DNA from: Entonaema liquescens | Lineage: Eukaryota; Ascomycota; Sordariomycetes; Xylariales; Xylariaceae | Assembly (NCBI GenBank): GCA_902805475.1 | Contig: CADCSX010000006.1 | Location: 62,001-126,000, forward strand | Reading direction: 5' to 3' | Length of the DNA stretch: 64,000 bases | Shown: positions 23,901-36,787 of the stretch, one piece after another | Numbering within the stretch: position 1 is the first letter of the stretch | Layout of the letters: each line of letters begins with the position of its first letter | Notes under the pieces: generated by a model | Seen by the model: only the letters and a program-made list of their open reading frames with translations | Told to the model about the DNA's origin: nothing | Database searches by the model: none | Position numbers and translations under genes: made by a program

Positions 23901-26900
23901 ATTATTTATACGGGTTTAGGATACTTATATAATGGTGGTTGAGTACGTTCATAAGCTAGGTGACAGGTTAGTACTTGTGTGGCTTACCTCCCGCCTCCTA
24001 ATATACTCTTATCATAGGTCTACCTATATCATATATATCGAATATCGGCTGAGAATAGCATAGTCTACCTGTACATAAAGCAACTTCTTTGCTACTAGCT
24101 AGTTTCTTAACCCAATCAAGAGTTGCACACCTAGAGATACGTGACATATGGGGGGTTGAAGGAGTCAAGGAGATGTTTGATGAAATCACCTCTAGAACAC
24201 TCTCTTATATATAAGGGTTTGGATTGGATAATGCGTAAGTGACACCACTGAGAAAGACATCAAAGAAGAAGATAAGAGTAAGTACGGACTAATGATATAT
24301 TAGATGAGTGTCGGCCGTAGCTGGAACGTAAAGACTACTCTTGCTTCTCATACAGGATCGGCTATCCATCGCCGAGTGTATCATCCCCTAGTACTATAAA
24401 CAGCACGAGACAGCCAATAGACGCGCTCGTCAAACAAAGCCGGGCACACGAGTTAATATGATATTTTTGACGGTTATCTGGCTGCTTACACCAAGCCCGG
24501 ATAGCTCCGAGGAAGGCTCGGGTCCTCTTTTGAAACTCTCATCTACTGACGGCTTGTCGAATAAGTTTAAGTCCCGTTTCGAGCTCGGCGCCTGGAGGTA
24601 GGAAACGAACGAGGATATGGGTTGAAGTAGATCGCTAGCATCACGATGGCTCAGGAGAGTTGTTCGAATAAGTGATCAGGCAGAAACCTATCCAGTATAT
24701 AGGCTGAGAAAGTCAAACAGCTCAAGGCTTCATGATAGAGCGAGTGTGGTTTCCAAAAGAAGCAATAATATTCAAACTCTCGGAAGGGTGTTATCCGGAC
24801 GTGGAGTCGACTTGCCGTCATATCAGGGAACCATTTCGGCCTACTCGGGTTCGAATTCAACAGTAAGCGCATCTATTCCCTTCTACCACGGACTATACGT
24901 GGCTCGACAAAAAGGAGTACATTCATCTAGAGCCGATTCAGAACGGTACTTTGACTTTGTGACTACAGCTACCTGATACTCGAATAGACGGCCGCGTTAA
25001 CCTCATTTCATAGTTCCATAATCGTAGAAAGTATGCAGTAGGCACCCGTCCGCTGTTACCACACTCGGCCGAATCCGGGCCCGATACGGCCACGGGAAAG
25101 GTTCCGATCCGGTGAAGAGAGAGGTACATCGTACGGGTCCCTGAAGAACCGGACCGGGAGGTAAGCATACGGGTAGCTACTTGAGTCCTACATATGCAGG
25201 ACTCTTGTGCAATCAATATAAAGGCTCATATACGCATAGTCCCAGCCTTGCCCCTCGTAACCGAATCTAACCAACATGCTCAACAAGAATTTCCTTATGT
25301 ACACCGATGCAGTAGTCACCAACACACGGTCCGCCTTATTGATCTCGTCACATTACTGATCGTAGCGCATCACATTATCACATTGCACTAACTCAGCCTT
25401 TTCACTTTAGTCTCTTCCCCCCCCTTCCGCCTTCCCCCTTCCCCCTTCCACACTTTGGCACATACACCACAATTATCCTAACCCATCAGCCCAGCCTAGC
25501 CCAGGCCAGGCCAGTCTGACGTAGCCTAGCCTGTCTTGCGCTTAGGGCGTCGCACAAACTGCCGTGCATGAAGAATCACGGGAAGGAACCGAAGCCCACG
25601 TTTCGAAACTTGTTTGTCCTTGTGAGCCCTCCTCTAGCAGCAGTAGTGGTATTATGATATCAACAATTGGCTAGCCATCTTACTCTGCCTTAGGTGCATA
25701 TTGTGAAAGAAGGGTCGCACAGACGTGTAAGCGGCTACTCACTGACCTGCCAAGAGCCTACCCGACTGACCCCCGTCTACGTAGGTCCAGACTCGCTCGG
25801 TTCCCCGCCGGGTTCCTGCAATAAATGTCATCTAGCATAATGCCTTACCTTACGTAGGCACGTACGTACTTCCATACATTAAGTGTGCATAGATACATGT
25901 ATTGTATTGGAAATACATACTCTGACCCGTTCAAGTCTAAGTCAGCAAGTCAGAAAGCCAAAAGATCCGCCGTCATGCGGCAGGCAATATATATCTATCA
26001 GGCATGTTATTATATGTAGTTATATATGAGGTACATATATCGTATGTGAGAGTCAACGAAAATTGAAATAAAAAAGACAAAGCGGCGCGAGACCCCGAAA
26101 GCGGATATAAGCCGCGAGCCGAACCTAAGCATTGAATGGTTGGGCGGGGGGAAGAGAAGATAACACCCCCTTGTTGAGAGAAAATACGCTACATCTATAC
26201 CTCATACGTCCACTGAACCAAAACTAGTCCCATACGAAGGAGAAAATAGAGAGAGAAAAGAGCCCCGGCCACGTGCGAGCGGGCAATGGCCACTCATAAT
26301 CGAGGGAAAGACCTACGTATTACGGTAGATGGATATTGTATTGTGCGGAATATTTCCTATGCTTTCCTATTTAGGTACCCCAGATGGACCGACAGGTACA
26401 TACATACAACAATAATTACTGGTTGCACGCAGTCGACGGAAGATCCCATAAGGCGTCGAGGTATTTTCTCGATTCGAGGAAACCTCTCTTCTTCTTTTTT
26501 TTTTTTTCTTCCTTACAGGGCACATTCGTATGATCCATACGAAGTACACCGAAGTACTCTCCTCTACTCTAAGAAATGTCTTGCATGTAAGACACGGCGC
26601 AACCACTTCTGTCATACAAGTCGTATTGCCCCGCGAGCAGAGGCGCACTGTCTACCTCTACCTCCACCCACGAACCCAGCTAGTTCTCTTTACAAGGCGA
26701 CTGATATCATAGCGTATGTTAGGAACATGGCCCCCTATCGTGATTCGCGCAAGTATGTTGCTCCTACCGAGATAAGCTCGTGGAGTCAACGTAGAAGACC
26801 CCTGTCAGCCCGCTCGCTCACTCCTTAACGACCAGTTGTTGTCTTTCAACTCATCTGACCGCCGCCCACCAGCATCCAATGTCGTTTCTTATTACTTTTC

Positions 26901-27302
26901 CGGTCGGTTCTCCGTACGCTATCCTCACACGCATCTCGCAACCACGGTTGCTCGACTACGCTAAGGGGGATACATTACTGAGATACATTGCTGAGCGGAC
27001 TAACCGAGCTGACGGGCGACACGAGTAGCGGGATGGCGTCAATTTTTATTCGAGGCACACTCATCCGATCGTTCATCTGGTGTTCCCATGACAGATTACA
27101 CTGTGATGAGGCTCGGTAGGCAATGTACTAACTAATCGCCCTTGTAATTGCAATCGTGAAGATCGTCGCTAGCAGATGTTTCATAACAAGCTGACGCCAG
27201 CGAGCTGTCCAAGCCATACCCTTGGCTGAGATTTAGCGTCCGGCGGAAAGCCACCGGGCCATCTAAAGCAAAGCCAGGGCTGAGATGACGGAATTTGAGT
27301 TA
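17901..27302. other. Gene-poor region, 9.4 kb
   Basis: No gene is supported here. The longest open frame (26286-26828, 180 codons) includes a poly-T tract read as Phe and has no motif; a frame of this length is expected about once by chance in 64 kb. There are homopolymers (A-run near 20770, T-run near 26495), the TTCCTTA repeat and AT-rich patches (23200-24250 and 25860-26060). Decayed transposons are possible, but none was identified. Confidence 0.4.
18456..18483. repeat. (TTCCTTA)4 tandem repeat
   Basis: Four exact copies of the 7-mer TTCCTTA occur in a non-coding region. Confidence 0.9.
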
Positions 27303-29950
27303 TCACTTCTTGATGAGCTTATATTTACCCCCCACAATTTCTAGCTCGCCATCACCTATCTTCTCCCCAAGGAATTCTTGCAGCTCTTCGTTGCTCCATG
27401 GAAACCCGTCTGCGATCAACATCTTCATCATCATGGAAATCTGTCCGAGAGGCATGGCTGGACTGGAGTTCGTCAGCATACCCACAATGAATTGCCAGTA
27501 TACTTGACGCTTTTCCTTCTCCTTTTCGCTCATCCCGGGCTTGGCTTTGCGGGGCGTCGCTGGTCCTACATCAACGACACCGGGATTTAGAGCATGTGCT
27601 GCCTGACGTGATGAAGGTTGCTCTGCATCTGAAAGACGTTCGATAACAACGTATGAGTTGTCGCAGAGTCTACGGATTACTTTCTTTTTCTCCCAGAAGT
27701 TTAGTGCTGCTGTGAGAAGGTCTTCATCCATCTCAAGTTTCATCCATAGGTCGTCAAAAGTCCAGCTAGAGGAGTTCTCCTCACTAAAGGCGTTGATAAC
27801 GGCTGCTTTGTACGTATGAACTTTCTCCGATACTGTTCGGTCTTCGAGCTCTAGCTCCACTGTCGCCTGACCGAGATGATTAAGCCACTTAATCTTACGC
27901 GATGGTTTTAGACGTTCAAAAATAGTTTCGTACATCTTTTGCATTTCCGCCACACTTGAAGGTAACACAAAGCGCTCTTCTCCTACTTCTGGCCAGTAAA
28001 GCCGCGATAAGATCCGTGCATGGATTGTCCAGTCTCGAGTCACCTTGTCCGGATGGTTGACCGCTCCCCGGTGGATGACACCATCAAGTCGTGCTGAGTC
28101 TTGAATATCCTTGATCATAACATCACAAGCTTGTAACGAGGATTCTCCGAAGCGTTTTTTAGTAAATCAAGCACGCCGACCTCTTGCTTGAATCCAGTTT
28201 GTTCCGATAGTAGCCGCTCGCCTATTATACTTTGGAACTCTTTGATGAACACTTCCGGCGAGCCAAGAGCGCCGATAAGCGTACCGATGACATCCTCTGA
28301 TTTCTGCCTCCTATAATTGGATCCCGCATCTACTGGAGCAGGGGTCCAGTCTAAGTCATCCCACTCTTCAGTTTGGCGTTCAGTGCGGTACCGGTCAGAA
28401 TCCTGCAGTAGCAATTCCACAAGCTCGACAAGTTTAGTTTTGCGAGCCTCAGAGTTGACTTCTTCTTGATTAGCCAACAAACCGGTGACGACAATGCGTA
28501 CGGCGTCTTCTCGGGTGCATAAATATAGCTGCAGAGAGTACGCTACTCGATCTAGGAGTACTCTTGAATGATCTAATTTATGAAATGTTCGAATCATGGC
28601 AATGTACGTTCGAAGTATATCTAATGTCGAACGTCCAGCGTGTAGAAGGCGCTTTTGTAAGGTGGATGAGAACGCATCCGTAAGCTGCAATCGCCGTTGA
28701 GGCGTCGTAATCGCGTAGCGAAGGTCATCGATCCCGCCTTCGCTATCCGGCCAGTTGATAACAATGTCGAAGAGCTCGTCAATTCGAAGCGCAGCGAGCC
28801 GGCCAATAGCAATCTCTTTCCATTTCTCTACATCCGACCAGTTGATTTGTATGCCGCTACCGAGCCGGCTTGTGACTTCCACAGCCAGCCTCGCATATTG
28901 ATTCTCGACCCAGTCAAGTAGCTCCTTGATACACTTAGGTTGAATTCTAATGCGGGTTGGAAGTCGTGCTCCCGTCTTCAAGTCGTCATTGGCCCCCCAT
29001 ACGCCCGCAAATGTCTCCCGAATATAGGCGATCATCATCCCGTCCAGAAGCTCCGCGAACAGAATTTGAAACTTTTCTCCGGCAAAGCCAACGTGGCATA
29101 GTGATTCTACTAGTTGATGTAGCTCCTTTCGTGCCGCATCTACCTTGTTAGGGTCTATCATGACCCCCTTCCCCCGGCCAGGGGTATGGGAAGATGCTCC
29201 CACACCAAGTAGCGTCTTCATCAGCTGGCCCAGGGTTGATCTTAGAGCATTTATCATGGCATTAGACATCGAGTTCCCCACAATCGCATGGAGATCACGT
29301 TGAAATTTCATAAGCGCAAGTTCTGCAGGCTCTTCTTCCATGGCCCGAAGAATCAGGGACAGTCCGAAGAGATACTGCCTATTTGCAGCTTCCAAAGTCC
29401 GTATACTACCCAGTAGGACCTGCGTCTGGTCCGCGTAGCCATCGCAGACGGACAACAGTGGGAGGACATGGCTCACAAAATGCAAACGAACCTGCTGGGT
29501 GTGCCAAGCAAGGATATCATCGGTGCGACTGGCCAGTGGGAGATGTATAGATGGATTTAGGACATCATGGAGTGCGTTCCGAAACGCGCCGTCGTCGGCA
29601 TCCTGCGAGTTCGGTAGAGCCCCGAACGAGTCCTCGGCAGTGACGGAAGGCGGGAGCGTAATGCGGGACGTGACCACGTGCCATGACCGGTCAAAGCGGG
29701 TCTGCTGCTGGGCATGGGATTTCTCCTCGGGCGAAGTCGGCAAGAATTGGGAATCTGTGGCTTTCTGGGGCGTCTGGGTTAAAGGGCCCCCAAAAGTCTG
29801 ACTTTGATTCTGACTCTGACTGTGACTCTGACCAGGAAATCGCAGCGACGAAGTAGAATACGGTGTGGGCTGAGACACATTAGTCTGAAAGACGGATTGG
29901 ATGGCGTGTCTTCTTCGCGCGTTCCACTTGGTATCAATGTCCGCACTCAT
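27303..29950 (-). CDS. APC2: Anaphase-promoting complex subunit 2 (cullin-like), with an apparent 1-nt frameshift
   Basis: APC2 is the cullin scaffold of the APC/C ubiquitin ligase; with the RING subunit APC11 it forms the catalytic core that drives exit from mitosis. The gene is a single exon starting MSADIDTKWNARRRHAI. The N-terminal part is cullin-repeat helices. The cullin-homology region includes IRTFHKLDHSRVLLDRVAY, LYLCTREDAVRIVVTGLL, the loop after DWTPAPVD, KDIQDSARLD, LSRLYWPEV, RKIKWLNHLGQATVEL and ELEDRTVSEKVHTY. A C-terminal winged helix ends the protein (YWQFIVGMLTNS, GGKYKLIKK). The frame breaks at an A6 run (T6 at 28155-28160 on the plus strand): one more A would restore LLKKRFGESSLQACDVMIKD, the conserved join, and give 882 residues. 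No intron can explain it. Because APC2 is normally essential, an assembly error is the likely cause. Confidence 0.96.
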
Positions 29951-30260
29951 CTCGTTGCTATTGTCGTAAGTAGCAACTTTAGATGAGAATTTAGCTGATA
30001 CATCGATGTACGATGTATTGTACCATGACCAAAAAAAAACACTTGGTATGGAGCTTGTAAGAATTATTTTTAGCGGTTGAGAGCGTTACCTCCTAGTCGT
30101 CGCGTCGTTTAAGGCAGCTAGTCTCGTATGGAGTAGGTAATTTCGAGTTAAGGGCTGACAAGGGCTCAAAGGTATGTAGCTTAGGCAAAATCGCGTTTTG
30201 TTATGGAATCTTGGGGCGATTTAGGTAGGCGGTGAAATGGCATTGCTCGTTGCCCGCGGC

Positions 30261-30307
30261 TAACGCTAACACTAACACTAACACTAACACTAATATTAAC
30301 ACTAACA
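30261..30307. repeat. (ACTAAC)n hexamer repeat
   Basis: About seven copies of ACTAAC, one degenerate, lie about 310 bp upstream of APC2. It differs from the fungal telomere repeat (CCCTAA), so it is a simple repeat and not an internal telomere. Confidence 0.85.
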
Positions 30308-33300
30308 ACCTATGGTAGGTACGATCATCTAAATGGTCCGTGCATACCTACAAGTCTTGTAAGATACGTACTGGGACTAGTACCTTCAAGTTTGTACCTA
30401 CCTAGGTATGTACTTATATACATAGGTACTTACCTTAATTGTTATCAGCTCGTACTATGTACAGAATGCCTCGCGCGGCTGAAGCGTTTATCGCAACATC
30501 CTCTTGCAATATCCATTCTCACCCCCAACCGTGAGTTTATAATTACCTACTTACTCTCTACTATGTACCCTAGGCCGTCTTAGCGTACTGTAATTTCCTT
30601 CGCCGATACGGATGTCGCATTAGTATATGCCAGGTATGTATGCAGAACATTGGCGAGGGTATTGAACGTATGTAATACCTAACCTATCTTACCTATGTAA
30701 AGCCCGTCTAACCAGGATGTAAATAACATTAGATGCATTAGAGATAAAGCCCTTGCGATCGACATTCCGGTTTTGCTCGTTAATCTTAATCTGAGAACTT
30801 AAAAATACCTAGTTAACGAAATTATACCTAATGCCTACTCTCTCTCTCTATACTCTCCTCTTTCCTTGGGCTTTCTGACACCATCTATAATACCAAATTT
30901 ATAACTTATAAGGTATTATAGATATTTGATGCATATCGGGACTGCGGAGAATTCTGGGTGTAATTAAACTCATCCAAAGTTTCTACACGCACACGGGGTT
31001 CGAAGAGGGGAAACCATACACTTTCAACCCCCCCTTGTCCTCCCCTCTTCTCCAACTATGGTGTTATGGTGGGCGAAGAGGAGCCCATTCTGGTTGACTG
31101 CGGCGTTGACGAATAACGAGCCCGTCCTACCCTGCATGCAAGTCGCATTGTGGGCAAGAAACGTGCTGCGGGGGCACACGAATAGAAACCACGCATCGAG
31201 TCGGCCGGTCAGAGCGGCCACGCATTACTTCTAGCGTTGCTGCCGCGCGACGGCGCCTCAAATGTACTCTCAAGTATTTCCCAGCTACGTACGTCGACTC
31301 CCCTCACTCCCCCCTCTCTCCCACCCGCAACATGAAACGAGGTACGACGGCGCAGATCTGTCAGACGCAAGCCATACGGCCTTACAGCGTAAAAAGCTAA
31401 GCGTGAGGACGGCTGAGGCGAGTAAGATGGTTTAGGGCTGACATAGGTGGTTGGACGGAAAGTCAATCTGTCCCGCCTTTGAAAACAGCTACATAATAAC
31501 AAGTCGGACATCGTTTAGTGATACCACCAATTTTGGGTAAACAAGACGATTGGTGTTCGTATGGACGTAACTACGTAGTACCTCACCATACGACGCCTCT
31601 CTCTATATTCGTCGCCGCATATATGCGTGTGCGTGAATTATCCCTTTCCCGTTTGGGAATCGTTTGATATATCGTACCAAGTTTACACCAAGTCTAAATC
31701 ATGAAGTTCATGACAGCTGCCCGGATTCTAGGCCGGGTGTTCAGTACACTTGATCAGCAGCTGCTCGCCTCCTTTAAGGGACGGATATGTATAGTAAGCG
31801 CAGAAGACGCAGGAGAATGTTCTTTTGGTTGCATTCGAAGCCAAGCTAGCACTCGCCTCCCACGTTCAGCCTGCAGCTTTCACACGTGTAGGTCAGGTGG
31901 TTTGGGGCACGTTGGACCGGGGCCGTCTGCGAGCTTTAAAACTTGACAAGGCCTTGCAGTGTAGTAATCACCACCCATCTAGAACTGTTTCATGAGCTGC
32001 ACTGTAACCAAAGCAGTTCTTGGTGGTGTCGTTCGCGTTCGCAAGACCGCGTGGTTGGTCTCTAGCGGCCACGCCGTAAACCCGGTATTTTGTACCTTTT
32101 AGTTGGTGCGTGTCGGCTTCGTTTTCCGCCGCACGTCCCGAGGAACCCGATCGTACCTAGCTTTCTCCGTCAAGCGATGCGGCGCGGGAGCATGTTAGTA
32201 CGCAATCAGTGCACGGGTTAGTCGCGTGCTAAGGTCAATCGAACAATAATTCCAAAAATGGCTTTGAAATTAGCTCGCAAAACTAACCCTTTATCCATCC
32301 GAATCGGCGATACACTACGTGCTGTAGGTATACGGCGCAGCAGAGCTGTTATGGTTTACAGCTCACGACATAATAGGTGAGATCGACGCCGGCTTAAGAT
32401 TGCTCGATGTATCGGTAACATCGTCTTGCCGACCATTGTAGCGCTCGCAGCTGTTGATCAAGTTCCTATTCTTGGCATGTATAATAGCAATGGCTTCAGT
32501 CGGTCCCGAAGCATTATATTAAAAACTTTGTAAATGTTCCTTGCAGTTGAGGAGTTGTGTTAAACCCATCCAAATGTCTATGTAGTATCGCAGAGTTGTA
32601 GATTAAGAAAATATACTTTAATGGATATGGATGTTTTTCTAGTCTGTGAGGGATTTCTTCGTGGGGGTGGTGGGAGATGTGAATAACCTGTCAGTAGCCG
32701 TTAACGCAATCTGTATCAATCCATCATCTTGCGATAAGCACACTATCCTAGCCATCGATTGGGTTACGCACGGGCAATATCTGTTGAGGCTCGTAAGTCC
32801 ATACATACGGAGATAATCGCGTACCCCACGGCCCCCAATGCTTCGTGAAACCGCCCGCAGTCTGTGGTGTTGCGGAGTGTCCGACGCTGTGAGATGGTGA
32901 CACGGCTTGTCAAACTGGTCGTTTTGGTGGCCACCTACCCTTTAACTCTTAGATCTATCTGCTGTTTTTATTACCCGCCCCATTTGCGCAAAGTTGTACC
33001 TACATAGTATATTTCCCGCCGTCCGCTAAGGCAGCTGGGACGCTTGTCTCTTTGACGATTTCGCAAACTCATAAAGGAGATAAAGAACACTTAACTATAA
33101 CGAGCCGAGACTCGCCCCCCCAACATCGTCCTTGTTATGGTTGCACGCACTTAGGACTTACACCGAGCAGAAGTAATATAGGTGCGGGACAATTTAGACT
33201 GGCGGTGATTCGGAATTTAGGAAAATACCTTTCTCCATTCGCGGAATTTCGTCCTCGCTTAGACCCTGACATCATCTTTTGTACTATGTAGTTGAGAGAT

Positions 33301-34932
33301 GTCCTCGCTTAGTCAAAATTATGAATCGGTTGAGATCGGTGACAGCTATACCTTGGCCTGCGAAAGCTCCTCGCACACCGTTTACCGGATTAGGACTTTA
33401 AGCACCCGATTCGCGTCCACTTGTTATCCGTAAACCAATGAAATTAAGCTCATTTGCACGGACATAGCTCCTGTATTATTGACGTGCTTCATAGCACGTC
33501 CGTCCAGGGTTCCGGCGCGGAGTCCCGACAATTGTACTCGGCGTTAAGACAAGGGTTTGTATATATACACGTACGAGATGTTCGATAACGCAATACCAAG
33601 CGGAGACAATAAGACCGAATTGTTGGTTAGAATCAAACATTCGTGATGTTTGGATTGGAGTTCAAACCTCGGGGTTTGATTGTGGATAACGGCTTAAGAT
33701 ATTGATTGTTGCTTATAACAGAAAGAATAAGTTAAGTACATTAACTAGTTACCTAGGGACCTAACTGTAAGAATCTACCTACTTAAACGGCTGATCAGTC
33801 AGATCCACAAGTGCATGTAATGTGACTGGTCGAAATGACTATTTATATGGGTCTTTCTTATGCTGTGCCCGTCTTCTTATCAACTAAACCGGAGTTAACC
33901 TAAGCTGTATCTTATTCCGAGCGATTTGTCGGGTCATGTTGTTGGGTTAGTTTCTAAACATGAATTCATTTGTTTGACTTTCGACTTTATCTTACATGTT
34001 AGTTAGATTATTTTCGGATATGGATACCGAGCAAGAGAGTTGGCAGACCATGCTGATAGTCAATGCAAACACCCGCCCGGCTTTCCGGTCGTTCTAAACA
34101 ATATCTGCTGATGTATACTATTGAAGTAGGCTATAAGTTTGGTTTGGGCTTTTGTGTTGTGGGGATATAAGCTATATCGAGTTCGATATTAGTTACTTCT
34201 CTTTTGTCACGTTAAGTATGTAAGGTACGCATCCTTGGGCCTTCTTACGTACGTAAACTTACTAAACCCAACCGGTATGCCCTGTTCTAATAGAAGCAGG
34301 GACTTAATTTATTTATACATACAACGTTATCCACGATGGATTCAAGCTTGAACTTAAACCAGGGTGATCCACATGGCATTTCCTTCACGGAAGGAGCCTT
34401 TAGGTTAGGCACTAAGCCCTGCATGTCGACGTTGTGGATTATGTAAGGGCTAGAAGCTAGCTCCGTACCGAGGTACCCGATGATGCAACTCGTCTCCACT
34501 TTATTAATGGTCGCCGTCCTCGAAATCCCCACGATCGTAATAAAAAAAAAAACATGTACTTTATACGTTCGTCGTAAAGAGAAGAAAAATAGTACCCTGG
34601 GATCTACAGTATAGAACAAGAACAAGACAAAACAACTTCCATAATCTGGTAAAACCAAGGAACCATCCATACAATCAGTGCACATGGTCTCTCAAAAACG
34701 TAGCAACGATCGTCCCCTCAATCAATCTGAAGACCAATGCCGTAGCTCGCAGCCTGCTTCTATTTCTGGCAGCATTGCACACAGACAATTCATGGCACAT
34801 GGCTTTTTCCCCTGCACCCCTGGTTCCCCGGTCAAGGCTGTGCTCGCATCGCTTTTTTCTCCAACACAGTCTCTCCAGGTTCCAACAGACGGTCGGGTAG
34901 TACTGTATCCGAGCGTCTTTTTCGAGGGGATC

Positions 34933-34969
34933 CATTGGGGATTCATTGGGGATCATTGGGGATCATTGG
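34933..34969. repeat. CATTGGGGAT tandem repeat
   Basis: About four copies of the 10-11 bp unit CATTGGGGAT(T) occur in tandem in non-coding sequence, preceded by a related GAGGGGAT. Confidence 0.85.
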
Positions 34970-36787
34970 CCCCACGACCCTTTTGTTTTATCTATCAAAA
35001 ATCCAAAATGGTACTTCACGTAGCCGTAAGCAACCCTGCTTACTTGACGATATCTTAGAGGTACGATATCTTAAGAGGTTAGGCACCTAGGTAGTTATGT
35101 AATTTCGTATAGAACACGGCATTGCGATTCGGCCGATCCCACCGCCCGTCAGAAAGCCATGCATCAAAGATCTGGGGCCCCTGTTTGGTGTATCTGACGC
35201 TGCAGAACGAAGCTACATTGTTTGTATCACACACGTTTACGTATAGTTGAACCATCAAACCACCACCGCTCCTTTGCTCCTAGTGCGCTACACCAGAAAG
35301 CCTCTCGGCTCGCCATTTCTGAACTGCCCGTCTACTGGCCATTCGTCGAATATACGAAACGGCATACGTATGATGGCATCAGGTAATTGGCGGGAGTCCA
35401 CCGAGGAGCCTTGCTTTATTAAACGGGCGCGCGATAGGAGTGATGCGAATACCGAGAGGGGAGACACGCACGAATTAAACCTTTAGGGACCCAGCTGAAC
35501 CCCTCACGTGGGAAAACCCTTGTTTCGGCCGAATGGTGTCAGAATAATAAGAAGGGGATTTCGAAAGCAAGAGAAGGGCGGAATATTCCACCGTTCCATT
35601 GTGGTCTTGGCTTTGGTAACGGTCGTTCTTCGTTGCGACATGACGACTTTCTAGATGAATGCACTATAACTGGACCTAATAGCACGCAGGGTATAGTGGG
35701 TATGGTGGGTATAATACGATGAGACTATTCTACTACTATAAGCAGGCACTTCCATACGGAATAGGTTATCGACCAAAGTAGCGTATCTCCTAATATGGAA
35801 GCTGATTACAGACTGCACTATGTAGTTCTCATGTGATGTAACACTATCCCCCTGCTCGCCACCTGGCTACGGCCTGCACCTGTTGCATCTTTTGCTATAC
35901 CTAATCTATACTGGCTATGGTAGGTCTGTAAGTCTCCTGCAGCTGTAGTCCTCCCTGATAGGGAGATTGTCCATACCTCCCCATGCTTCCCCATGTCTCC
36001 CCAGTAACCATGGCTTCGAGATCATCTGTGAATCTTTTCCATGCTGCACCTATTGGCTTATAGTGGCATCGCACAGAGCAAGCGGCCATCACTTCTCCTG
36101 AACTTAGCCCGATCAGTTCGCGATATACGTTTGGCCACGGGCAATGCTACATAACCAACCAAAACTAACCCCACGTCATCCGTACCGTACCTACTTACAT
36201 AGAGTATGCACACTCATACGAGTAGTATTGATTGTATGCTTGCGGGGACTACCCATGTGCGACATGTTTTACTGGCTATAGTGACGATATCCTCTCGGTC
36301 CCGATCACGTTTGTCAGCTAGTCTATGTCTAGCAGGTAAGTAGCAGCAAAGAAACGGCGCCAATACGCTAAGATAATATTCATCAACATGTTATCATTAG
36401 AATGTCACAAACGTAAAAATGACCATAAGTGTTTAGAGAAAGAGTATTCCAATTCCGTTAATGTCCAAAATATACAAGGTCAAAATGATCAGAGATCGAA
36501 GCTCGAACTAAGTAAGACACGATATTGAAAAGTAAAGGGGGTATATGCTTAATCTTCCGCGCCATATCCAGAGCTCGTGAATCCCCAAAAATCATAATCC
36601 CATATAGACTCCGTGTAAAAGATATGTCCGATTGTTTTGCATGCCAGTCGAGCCGTCGTCTAAACCTATCCCGCTCCAGATAAATCTCGTAGCAATATTT
36701 CTCAGCCTCAGAATCTTCAACAATCGTCCGTCCATCCATCATTTAAATCGTACAGAATGCAGTCTGAATTTTAATTTTGATTTTCTT

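Larger units (their letters stand above)
29951..36787. other. Gene-poor region, 6.8 kb
   Basis: The right end is the 3' flank of the C2H2 gene and the left end the APC2 promoter. Open frames of 80-132 codons occur on both strands without recognisable motifs. It contains the two tandem repeats listed separately and a hairpin at 33662-33679 (TCAAACC-TCGG-GGTTTGA). Confidence 0.4.

Noticed and set aside
26286..26828. 180-codon open frame (+)
   Set aside because: No motif, a poly-T tract read as Phe, and about one frame this long is expected by chance in 64 kb with this many stop intervals.
30261..30307. Internal telomere-like repeat
   Set aside because: The unit is ACTAAC, not the CCCTAA/TTAGGG telomere unit of filamentous ascomycetes.
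36458..36742. 94-codon minus-strand frame after the C2H2 gene
   Set aside because: It lies after the confirmed last exon and stop at 36788; it is probably 3' UTR read by chance.
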